Assembly (NCBI GenBank): GCA_018061065.1
Contig: JAGOUV010000005.1
Span: 1-43,021, forward strand
DNA from: Candidatus Altimarinota bacterium
GTDB taxonomy: Bacteria > Patescibacteriota > Gracilibacteria > UBA1369 > UM-FILTER-53-11
DNA length: 43,021 nucleotides
Reading direction: 5' to 3'
The translations under genes were made by a program, and so were the position numbers. This document shows positions 1 to 7,397 of the stretch, one piece after another; the first letter of the stretch is position 1, and each line of letters starts with the position of its first letter. The notes below the pieces were generated by a model that had not been told where the DNA came from, ran no database searches, and saw nothing but the letters and a program-made list of their open reading frames with translations.

Positions 1-2
1 CC

Positions 3-431
3 CGTGTAGTTACTACTGCACCACGCCAGCATCCAGATCATCCAGAGACACTACTTCCTGCAGGTACCTTGTTGTCACTGGAGACCGTGGAAGCCCTTGA
101 GCGAAGAAGCCGTGATGGAGAGGAAGTTTCTACTACTGCTCATGTATGGAGTATGAGAGGACAAGAAGGGATGCCTCACTTGAGAACAGCGGTTCCCGAT
201 GGTTCACTTATTAAAGATAGACGTGAGTTGGCTAATCTTCGATTCCCTGCCGCGAGATTTGGACGACCATTGAGCTTTGATCGTGCACAGCAATTACTTA
301 CGTCATTTAATTTTAGACCCGGGACAACGCCTGATGAAATGATCCAATTGTTTCAAGCCGCAATTAAGACGATTCAAACGTATCACCGTGATATAGAGAA
401 GCGTCCTAGACATGGCAGCAGTGGACATTAG
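3..431 (+). CDS. 3' end of an unknown protein, truncated by the window edge
   Basis: The reading frame is open from the first bases to the TAA at 429-431, so this is the last ~142 residues of a longer gene rather than a gene starting at the internal TTG (69). The visible part is soluble and charged, with a Pro/Thr-rich stretch first and then a helical C-terminus ending in RHGSSGH. I recognise no domain. The -35 of a separate promoter lies only 20 nt beyond the stop, so the small ORF that follows is probably transcribed on its own. The function cannot be inferred. Confidence 0.6.
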   Translation, partial: RVVTTAPRQHPDHPETLLPAGTLLSLETVEALERRSRDGEEVSTTAHVWSMRGQEGMPHLRTAVPDGSLIKDRRELANLRFPAARFGRPLSFDRAQQLLTSFNFRPGTTPDEMIQLFQAAIKTIQTYHRDIEKRPRHGSSGH

Positions 432-451
432 AGTTTGCCGGAGATATTAAT

Positions 452-479
452 TTGACCTGGATTGGTTTTTTGTTAGAAT
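452..479 (+). promoter_or_regulatory. Sigma70-type promoter with extended -10
   Basis: TTGACC (452-457), a 16-bp spacer and TAGAAT (474-479), with a TG dinucleotide one base before the -10 (extended -10). The expected start is near 486-488, almost on the ATG at 490, which would make the small peptide downstream leaderless. Seen by eye and not tested. Confidence 0.55.
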
Positions 480-489
480 GAATTTTGCA

Positions 490-588
490 ATGATTATTTC
501 GTCTCTCATTCTCGTCGCGATACTTATTATGCTCAAAGTCCTTGAGCTACGTACGCCTGCGCGGGAATATGTGAGAATCCAGAAATAA
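490..588 (+). CDS. Small single-pass membrane peptide (32 aa)
   Basis: A 32-residue frame starts at the ATG at 490. It has a hydrophobic segment (roughly residues 2-20, rich in Ile/Leu/Val) followed by a basic tail ending VRIQK. An upstream in-frame ATG at 478 overlaps the -10 box and would be lost from the transcript, so 490 is preferred. A promoter immediately upstream and a hairpin terminator 25 nt downstream frame it as a single-gene unit. I do not recognise a family. It could also be a small RNA with an incidental ORF. Confidence 0.42.
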   Translation: MIISSLILVAILIMLKVLELRTPAREYVRIQK

Positions 589-613
589 GCATTACGCTCT
601 CGATCTCTCCCCT

Positions 614-641
614 CCCGCTCAGGTATAGCGGGTATTTTTTT
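614..641 (+). terminator. Rho-independent terminator after the small membrane peptide
   Basis: CCCGCT (614-619) pairs with AGCGGG (627-632) across a 7-nt loop, followed by a T-rich run (TATTTTTTTG). It lies between the two small upstream ORFs. Confidence 0.65.
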
Positions 642-656
642 GTAACCTTTATTACT

Positions 657-833
657 ATGAATATTTCATTACAACGCACAGACAGTAATCATCGACGCGC
701 ATATATGGTCCTGAAGGGGGAACAGATAATTAGCACGACTAAGAAAGTTGAGTATGTATGTACATCATGCGGAACGATTGCCGATAATTTTAAAAAATTC
801 TCAAGCACGAACGCTACAAAAGGTTGTAATTAA
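657..833 (+). CDS. Small Cys-containing protein (58 aa)
   Basis: A 58-residue frame from the ATG at 657 to the TAA at 831-833, just 18 nt before leuA. It contains a CTSCG (CxxC) knuckle near residue 35 and a Cys two residues from the C-terminus (GCN), which could be half of a zinc ribbon. It is basic overall. It sits after a terminator and ahead of leuA, so it may be the first gene of the leu transcript or a regulator of it, but it is not Leu-rich and does not look like a classical Leu attenuator peptide. No family recognised. Coding is plausible but unproven. Confidence 0.42.
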   Translation: MNISLQRTDSNHRRAYMVLKGEQIISTTKKVEYVCTSCGTIADNFKKFSSTNATKGCN

Positions 834-851
834 TTTTTATTTTTCTACTCT

Positions 852-2345
852 ATGAGTGATAAAGTTTATATCTTCGATACGACATTGCGCGATGGCGAGC
901 AAGTGCCTGGTTGTCAGTTAAATACGTTAGAAAAACTTGAGGTGGCGCGGCTTTTGCAGGAACTGGGGGTGGATGTAATTGAGGCGGGATTTCCCATCTC
1001 AAGTCCCGGTGATTTTCAGTCGGTGCGAGAGATCTCTAAGGTCGTGAGTAAGCCAATAATATGTGCTCTGACGCGCGCGCGTGAGGGGGATATTGATGCA
1101 GCGGTGGATGCCTTGAAATTTGCAAAAAGGAAACGTATTCACACGGGCATAGGAGCCTCTGATATGCATATAAAATATAAATTTAATTCAACGCGAAAAG
1201 ATATTTTGGAACAAGGCGTGCGTGCGGTGAAGTATGCGAAAAAATTTGTAGAGGATATTGAGTTTTATGGAGAAGATGCGGGACGTGCGGATAATGATTT
1301 TTTATGTCAGATGGTAGAGGCGGTGATTGCTGCGGGAGCGACCGTGGTGAATATTCCCGATACGACGGGATACTGTTTGCCTGCTGAGTTTGGCGCGAAA
1401 ATTAAATATTTATTCGATAATGTCCCCAATATTAATAAGGCGATTATCTCTGTCCACTGCCATAATGACCTGGGTATGGCGACGGCGAATTCCATGGCGG
1501 GTGTCATGAATGGAGCGCGGCAGGTCGAGGTCACGATCAATGGTGTCGGCGAGCGTGCGGGGAATACTTCACTGGAGGAGATTGCGATGATTATAAAAAC
1601 ACATCAAAAAAATATCGGCGTTCACACAGACATTAATACGCGAAAAATTTATCCGGCGAGTCGTTTGGTGTCTCGACTAATGCGCATGCCCGTTCAATAC
1701 AACAAGGCGATTGTGGGGAAAAATGCCTTTGCACATTCGTCGGGAATTCATCAGCATGGGGTACTGAAAAACCGCTTAAACTACGAGATTATTGACCCAA
1801 AGGATGTCGGTGTTCAGTCGGCAATTATTCTAACGGCGCGCAGTGGACGTGCGGCTCTTACGCATCGATTAGAGAAGTTGGGATTTGAAATAAAGAAGAC
1901 TCAGATCGATTCTTTATATAAAGAATTTTTAGTTTTGGCGGACAAGAAAAAAGAGGTTAATGACGAAGATTTAAAAGTATTAATGGGGCAAAAAGTTGAT
2001 AATAAAAAAGGAATTAAGTTGACGCTTTTGCAGGTAACATCGGGTTATCCACTTACGCCAATGGCGACGGTGAAGCTGCAGATAGATGGTGAGGAGCATG
2101 TTGCAACGGGTACGGGGAATGGGCCGGTGGATGCAGCGTTTCAGTGTGTTAACGCGATGGTAAAAAAGAAAGTACGTCTCGACGAATTTCTAGTACAGGC
2201 GATTACCGGCGGTACCGATGACATGGGGAAAGTGCATATTCAAATTACTTTTAAGGGACGCACCTACTATGGATTTGCGGCGGATACGGATACGATTGTG
2301 GCCTCTGTAAAGGCATATATTGATGCGCTTAATAAAATTGTATGA
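852..2345 (+). CDS. leuA: 2-isopropylmalate synthase
   Basis: First committed step of leucine synthesis: acetyl-CoA + 2-oxoisovalerate to 2-isopropylmalate, in the cytosol. At 497 residues it is the length of full LeuA proteins with the C-terminal regulatory domain. The N-terminal TIM barrel opens with [12 protein letters not shown], with the metal/substrate Asp at D14. HCHND near residue 202 supplies the two His metal ligands, and the NGVGERAGN motif follows. The last ~130 residues match the LeuA dimer/allosteric domain, so leucine feedback is expected from family knowledge. The stop overlaps leuB in ATGA, indicating translational coupling. No Leu leader peptide or T-box is visible upstream. 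Confidence 0.96.
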   Translation: MSDKVYIFDTTLRDGEQVPGCQLNTLEKLEVARLLQELGVDVIEAGFPISSPGDFQSVREISKVVSKPIICALTRAREGDIDAAVDALKFAKRKRIHTGIGASDMHIKYKFNSTRKDILEQGVRAVKYAKKFVEDIEFYGEDAGRADNDFLCQMVEAVIAAGATVVNIPDTTGYCLPAEFGAKIKYLFDNVPNINKAIISVHCHNDLGMATANSMAGVMNGARQVEVTINGVGERAGNTSLEEIAMIIKTHQKNIGVHTDINTRKIYPASRLVSRLMRMPVQYNKAIVGKNAFAHSSGIHQHGVLKNRLNYEIIDPKDVGVQSAIILTARSGRAALTHRLEKLGFEIKKTQIDSLYKEFLVLADKKKEVNDEDLKVLMGQKVDNKKGIKLTLLQVTSGYPLTPMATVKLQIDGEEHVATGTGNGPVDAAFQCVNAMVKKKVRLDEFLVQAITGGTDDMGKVHIQITFKGRTYYGFAADTDTIVASVKAYIDALNKIV

Positions 2346-3403
2346 AAAAATATATCGCAGTATTAGCGGGTGATGGCATCGGACCTGAGGTGACTCAGCA
2401 GGCGGTGAATGTGTTGAGAAAAATCGCGCAACAGTTTAATCATGAGTTTATTTTTAAAGATGCACTTGTTGGTGCGGCAGCGATTGATGCGACGGGGAAT
2501 CCACTCCCGGATGAAACATTAGAGTTATGTAAGAAGAGCGATGCGATTTTATTTGGCGCGATTGGAGATCCGCGCTTTGATAATCCGTCTGTGGCCGTGC
2601 GGCCGGAACAGGGCTTACTTAAGCTCCGAAAAGCTCTTGAGCTGTATGCGAATGTACGGCCTATCATGACTTTTACTTCGCTTGCAGCGCAGTCGCCGTT
2701 GAAGGAAGAAGTTGTGCGTGATGTGGATTTTGTGGTGATTCGTGAATTGACTGCGGGAATATATTTTGGACAACCGCGCGTGAAAGCTGCGGATGGCTCA
2801 CATGCGATCGACACGTGTACGTATACGCGTGAGGAGATTGAGCGCGTTGCTGAATTTGCCTTTGAGCTTGCGGCAAAACGTCGTAACAAAGTTACGCTTG
2901 TGGATAAGGCAAATGTACTTGCTACGTCGCAGTTATGGCGAGAAGTGGTTACTGATTTTGCAAAAAAATATCCAGAAATCATTTTGGATTTTTTATATGT
3001 CGATAATGCGGCGATGCAAATTATTCGTAATCCGCGACAGTTTGATGTCATGCTTACAGAGAATTTATTTGGAGATATTTTGACTGATGAGGCGTCGGTG
3101 ATCACGGGATCCTTGGGAATGTTGCCGTCGGCTTCGATCGGAACAAGGCAGGGTTTTGGCTTGTATGAGCCTATTCATGGGTCATATCCGCAAGCGGCCG
3201 GGAAAGATATTGCTAATCCGGTTGGTGCAATTTTATCTGCAGCATTATTGTTGCGCTATTCATTTGGACTTGAAAAAGAAGCATCTGCGATTGAAGATGC
3301 GGTAAAGAAAGTGATTGAGGCTGGTCATGGGACAGTTGATATTGCACCGCATCATCCTCTCTCTACCATTGAGCTGTCCCGACGTATTATTGAACAATTA
3401 TAA
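2342..3403 (+). CDS. leuB: 3-isopropylmalate dehydrogenase
   Basis: NAD-dependent oxidative decarboxylation of 3-isopropylmalate to 2-oxoisocaproate. At 353 residues it matches usual bacterial LeuB. Visible family signatures are GDGIGPEV at the N-terminus, the substrate-binding [10 protein letters not shown] segment, KANVLATS, and the metal/NAD region [10 protein letters not shown] followed by [10 protein letters not shown] and EPIHGS. The start ATG overlaps the leuA stop by four bases and the stop shares its last base with the leuC ATG (TAATG), so expression is coupled on both sides. Confidence 0.96.
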   Translation: MKKYIAVLAGDGIGPEVTQQAVNVLRKIAQQFNHEFIFKDALVGAAAIDATGNPLPDETLELCKKSDAILFGAIGDPRFDNPSVAVRPEQGLLKLRKALELYANVRPIMTFTSLAAQSPLKEEVVRDVDFVVIRELTAGIYFGQPRVKAADGSHAIDTCTYTREEIERVAEFAFELAAKRRNKVTLVDKANVLATSQLWREVVTDFAKKYPEIILDFLYVDNAAMQIIRNPRQFDVMLTENLFGDILTDEASVITGSLGMLPSASIGTRQGFGLYEPIHGSYPQAAGKDIANPVGAILSAALLLRYSFGLEKEASAIEDAVKKVIEAGHGTVDIAPHHPLSTIELSRRIIEQL

Positions 3404-4797
3404 TGAAAACTCTTTTTGAAAAACTTTGGAATAATCATGTGGTAAAACATCTTCCTGATGGCCGTGATTTGCTCTATATAGACAGACATTTAGTACATGA
3501 AGTGACGAGCCCCCAGGCATTTGAGGGACTTAGAATTGCGGGGAGAAAAGTACGCAGAACCGATCTTACTCTTGCTACGATGGATCACAATGTGCCCACT
3601 GATTCGAGAACGAATATTCTGGATCCAATTTCGCGCGAACAAATTGAAACGCTAAAGAAAAATTGCGAAGAGTTTGGCGTGACGCTCTACGGACTGGAGA
3701 GTGAGCGTCAGGGAATTGTGCATATTATAGGGCCTGAACTTGGCTTTACGCTGCCGGGAACGACCATTGTCTGTGGTGACTCACATACGGCGACGCATGG
3801 TGCATTTGGAACACTGGCATTTGGCATTGGTACGTCGGAGGTGGAGCATGTGTTGGCTACGCAGACGCTTTCCCAGAAAAAACCAAAGACGTTTAAAGTT
3901 TTGTATACAGGGAAATTACAGCCACAGGTGACTGCCAAGGACATGATTTTAAAACTCATTGGAGTCATCGGGCCTGCGGGTGGAACGGGCTATGTTTTTG
4001 AGTACATGGGTGAGGCGGTGCGGGCGCTCTCTATGGAGGCACGCATGACGATGTGTAACATGAGTATAGAGGCGGGTGCGCGTGCGGGCATGATCGCGCC
4101 TGATGAGGTGACATACGAATATATCGCAAATGGGAATCGACCTTTTGCGCCAACGGGCGAAGCTCTTAAGAAAGCCATTTCCCAATGGAAATTACTGCCC
4201 ACGGATGAGGGGGCAGTCTTTGATCGCGAGGTAATAATTGATGCGAATGAGTTGGCACCTCAGGTTACGTGGGGCACGAGTCCGGGAATGGTGGTGGATG
4301 TGACCGGCGTGGTACCGGGGCTCGATGAGGCTCCGGGTTTTGCACGCGATGATGTGCAACGTGCGCTGACGTATATGGATCTCACGCCGGGAACAAAAAT
4401 GACGGATATAAAAATCGATATGGTGTTTATTGGAAGTTGTACCAATGCACGGATAGAAGATTTGCGTGCCGCGGCAGAACTATTTAAAGGAAAAAAAGTT
4501 GCAAAGGGCGTACGCGCAATGGTGGTTCCTGGCTCCGTTGCGGTAAAAGCACAGGCGGAAAAAGAAGGTCTGCACGAGATTTTTCAGGCGGCGGGTTGCG
4601 AATGGCGTTTTGCGGGATGTAGTATGTGTCTGGGTATGAATCCTGATATTCTACAGCCGGGACAGCGGTGCGCCTCTACCTCTAATCGTAATTTTGAGGG
4701 CCGTCAGGGCAAGGGTGGACGTACGCATTTAGTGAGTCCACAAATGGCGGCAGCGGCGGCAATCGCCGGACACTTTGTAGATATAAGGAAATTGTAA
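3403..4797 (+). CDS. leuC: 3-isopropylmalate dehydratase large subunit
   Basis: With LeuD it isomerises 2- to 3-isopropylmalate through a [4Fe-4S] cluster. At 464 residues it is a typical bacterial LeuC. The three cluster Cys are visible: GSCTNAR (about C346) and GCSMCLGMN (about C406 and C409). The aconitase-like signatures [14 protein letters not shown] and MTICNM-type (here [12 protein letters not shown]) are present. It overlaps leuB by one base and is followed two bases later by leuD. The N-terminus ([14 protein letters not shown]) is the standard start. Confidence 0.96.
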   Translation: MKTLFEKLWNNHVVKHLPDGRDLLYIDRHLVHEVTSPQAFEGLRIAGRKVRRTDLTLATMDHNVPTDSRTNILDPISREQIETLKKNCEEFGVTLYGLESERQGIVHIIGPELGFTLPGTTIVCGDSHTATHGAFGTLAFGIGTSEVEHVLATQTLSQKKPKTFKVLYTGKLQPQVTAKDMILKLIGVIGPAGGTGYVFEYMGEAVRALSMEARMTMCNMSIEAGARAGMIAPDEVTYEYIANGNRPFAPTGEALKKAISQWKLLPTDEGAVFDREVIIDANELAPQVTWGTSPGMVVDVTGVVPGLDEAPGFARDDVQRALTYMDLTPGTKMTDIKIDMVFIGSCTNARIEDLRAAAELFKGKKVAKGVRAMVVPGSVAVKAQAEKEGLHEIFQAAGCEWRFAGCSMCLGMNPDILQPGQRCASTSNRNFEGRQGKGGRTHLVSPQMAAAAAIAGHFVDIRKL

Positions 4798-4799
4798 TT

Positions 4800-5402
4800 A
4801 TGAAATCTTTTACTACACATACGGGTATCATCGCAGTTCTCGATCGCTCCAATATCGACACTGACCAAATTATTCCCAAGCAATTTTTGAAATCGATCAA
4901 GCGCACTGGATTTGGACCGAGTCTATTTTTTGACTCACGGTATAACGCCGATGGCTCCCTTAACCCGGATTTTGATTTGAATAAGCCTCAATATAGGGGC
5001 GCGAGTATTTTAGTAACCGGTGCAAATTTTGGCTGTGGCTCAAGCCGTGAACATGCGGTGTGGGCGGTGCAACAATACGGTTTTAGCGTCGTTATAGCTC
5101 CCAGTTTTGCCGATATTTTTAAAAACAACAGCACAAAAAATGGCCTCTTACTCATTGAGCTTCCCGAAGCAACAGTTAACGAAATTATGTCTTGTATGGC
5201 TGGATTTTCTGATGCTATGGAGGCTGCGGTAGATTTGCCAAATCAGGTTATTACCTTTGCCTGCTCACCTCCCCGCATTTTTCCTTTTTTCATCGATCCC
5301 GCTACCAAAGACTTTTTAATAAAAGGCCTGGACGAGATCGGCCAGACCTTTTTGAATGAACGTGAGATTGAAGCCTATGAGCGTCGTGCGATAAATTTCT
5401 AA
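4800..5402 (+). CDS. leuD: 3-isopropylmalate dehydratase small subunit
   Basis: The swivelling subunit of isopropylmalate isomerase, partner of LeuC. At 200 residues it is full length and of the bacterial type. Motifs are NIDTDQIIPKQFLK and the substrate-loop region GANFGCGSSREHAVWA, then the APSFADIFKNN segment. An AAGGA lies about 10 nt before the ATG, one of the few Shine-Dalgarno-like signals in the window. It completes leuABCD in pathway order. Its TAA overlaps the stop of the converging aminopeptidase gene by four bases, and no hairpin terminator is visible between them. Confidence 0.95.
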   Translation: MKSFTTHTGIIAVLDRSNIDTDQIIPKQFLKSIKRTGFGPSLFFDSRYNADGSLNPDFDLNKPQYRGASILVTGANFGCGSSREHAVWAVQQYGFSVVIAPSFADIFKNNSTKNGLLLIELPEATVNEIMSCMAGFSDAMEAAVDLPNQVITFACSPPRIFPFFIDPATKDFLIKGLDEIGQTFLNEREIEAYERRAINF

Positions 5403-7270
5403 GCAACGCTTTCTTTTGCGCCGAGCGCCGCTACACTTTCCATGCGTGCACGCATCGTTGCCAGGTATCCATCTGCGGGGAACATACCCTGCACGTCTTT
5501 GCGTTTTCCAAGCGCCCCCGGTTCGAGCGCAGGTGCAATATCAAAATGCACAAAAGGAGTTTTCTCTATTCCTGCGGCAGCCCTAATATATGCTGCTCCG
5601 GCCATCGCACCACGCGCTGCTGCACCACCCAGGTTTGCATTTCCCCTGCCGATATTTCCAAGATCAGCCTGTCCCGCAGTATCGGTAATTGCCTTGGTGT
5701 CAGTTGGTTCTAAACGTTCGAATTGGATTTGATCACCCAATTGTCGTGCCACATCTTCCATGGCGCGTCCTCTACTGCGGCTGTCAGTAATGACGAGTGA
5801 ATTATGACTTGAAACGAGAATTGCATGTCCCGTGAGTGTTGCAAAACTACTCACCTCAGAGATCTCTGCACCTTCTGCGGCAAGCATTCTTAAGTTCGCT
5901 CCAATAACGTCACCAAGTGCCTGTCTGCCCTCTGCATCTGTGTTCATTTCACGCGTTGTTTTTCCGCTTGCATGGGTCATTATATCTTCCATATTACGTG
6001 CAGCACCGTCATTAGTATTCGAGACGACAGCAAACGTGAAATCAATATTTCCATCGATTGGTTGTTCAGCCAAGAGCGCCATTTGTCCCGCTACGCTCGC
6101 ACCACCCATCATGTCACCCTGCATACCTTCCGCTGCTTTTCCTTTTGCACATTTGCCGCCGTCATCAAAGACGAGTGTCTTTCCCGCAACAATCTGGACG
6201 GGTTTTCCCTTGGCCGACTCTGGGCGATATTTTGCGCGTACCATGAATGGTCCATTCTCATTTACTGAGCCCTGGTGTACCGCCTTAAGGACATTGAGTC
6301 CCTGAGCATCAAGCGATCCATTAACGGTAATGCCTTCTGTGTGGGGTCCATAAATTTCAAGTTCAAGTGGTACGCCAGATGTTTTTAAGACCTCAACCAT
6401 TTTATTAATAGTCCGTACAAAAACCTCACTCGTCATAAGATTATGAGGTGCTTCCGTTAAGAATTTTACCAGTGACTGAACACGGGAAATGCCATCCCCT
6501 GCTTCAAAAGGTTTTGCCATTTTTTCTGCACCAGCATCAGCTTCTAGTACATCACTATACAGATAAACATTTTTCAACGCTTTGCGTGTAGTGCGGGTAA
6601 TGGCATCAGGAGATGCCTCTGCCCCCTCGGCTGCCTTTTCTGCAGATTTGCCATCGGTAAATTGTTCAGATGCTTCGGATCGGTAGTGTCCCGCTTCATA
6701 CCCCACATTTCCCAGTCCCATACCTACTGCACGCATAGCATGAGGTAGTGTCTCTGATTGTGAAATTGATGAATCAACATAAATTGCCAACCCATCATTG
6801 GTACCTGCCTGCTCGTTTTTTACATTTTCGCCGACTACGTCCTTAAGCTGAGTTCCAACCGCATCTCTCCATGCCATTGGTAGATAAAATCCATTATCGT
6901 CATCGGGACTTCCCTTTGTAGGACCTCCTGCAACCACATGCACCATCTCAATAGTTCCCAGTCCCTGCACCGCAACAGTCGTTGAACCTGAGCGCAATTC
7001 CTTTGAGCCCGGTTTTTTGCCTTCTTTAAATAACGCCGCCGCTTGGTGGCTAAGTGCCGGTCCCAATGCGGGATGATTCAAAATTTCCTCAGGTTTTTCA
7101 GGGTTAACAAAAACGACCATCTGTTTAGGGCCGTTTATTCCTTGCAAGCCGTCAGCTCTCGCATCGAGTTTTTGAAACTGTGGTTTACTTGCCGCCGGTA
7201 GGCGTGAGCCAATGTCGATAACTTCACTGGGCGTAATCATCTTATAAACCAACCGATGGGGAGTGAACAT
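5399..7270 (-). CDS. Divergent M17 (leucyl) aminopeptidase-family protein
   Basis: A predicted cytosolic metallo-aminopeptidase. The C-terminal half carries the M17 signature NTDAEGR near residue 445 (two metal ligands plus the bicarbonate-site Arg). Upstream are GKTLVFDDGG (Lys and Asp ligands near 363-368) and GDMMGG (Asp near 387), and downstream SFATLTGHA and the final GAAYIRAA...HFDIAP block. All five expected metal-ligand positions appear conserved. At 623 residues it is clearly longer than the usual ~480-500. The extra length is in the poorly conserved N-terminal half and in an Ala/Glu-rich stretch near residue 200. An alternative start is Met11. It converges on leuD with overlapping stops. 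A role in recycling leucine from peptides is inference only. Confidence 0.82.
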   Translation of the reverse strand: MFTPHRLVYKMITPSEVIDIGSRLPAASKPQFQKLDARADGLQGINGPKQMVVFVNPEKPEEILNHPALGPALSHQAAALFKEGKKPGSKELRSGSTTVAVQGLGTIEMVHVVAGGPTKGSPDDDNGFYLPMAWRDAVGTQLKDVVGENVKNEQAGTNDGLAIYVDSSISQSETLPHAMRAVGMGLGNVGYEAGHYRSEASEQFTDGKSAEKAAEGAEASPDAITRTTRKALKNVYLYSDVLEADAGAEKMAKPFEAGDGISRVQSLVKFLTEAPHNLMTSEVFVRTINKMVEVLKTSGVPLELEIYGPHTEGITVNGSLDAQGLNVLKAVHQGSVNENGPFMVRAKYRPESAKGKPVQIVAGKTLVFDDGGKCAKGKAAEGMQGDMMGGASVAGQMALLAEQPIDGNIDFTFAVVSNTNDGAARNMEDIMTHASGKTTREMNTDAEGRQALGDVIGANLRMLAAEGAEISEVSSFATLTGHAILVSSHNSLVITDSRSRGRAMEDVARQLGDQIQFERLEPTDTKAITDTAGQADLGNIGRGNANLGGAAARGAMAGAAYIRAAAGIEKTPFVHFDIAPALEPGALGKRKDVQGMFPADGYLATMRARMESVAALGAKESVA

Positions 7271-7359
7271 AATGATGAAAAATTAATGAATTTTCACTAA
7301 AAGACTTCACTTTATCATTGGCTTAGTTTCTCCTGCAATAGCTCTCCGCTTATTCCCGC

Positions 7360-7388
7360 TTGCCCTTATGTAAGCCCCCTTTTATACT
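7360..7388 (+). promoter_or_regulatory. Promoter of the LysRS gene
   Basis: TTGCCC (7360-7365), a 17-bp spacer and TATACT (7383-7388). The ATG follows 9 nt after the -10, so the mRNA should begin within a few bases of the start codon. No Shine-Dalgarno sequence is present. Confidence 0.65.
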
Positions 7389-7397
7389 GACCATACT

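Noticed and set aside
432-851. T-box or Leu-rich leader controlling leuA
   Set aside because: No T-box motif and neither small upstream ORF is enriched in Leu codons in tandem.
5832-6305. A 157-codon frame opposite the M17 gene
   Set aside because: Shadow of a long, motif-supported gene on the other strand.
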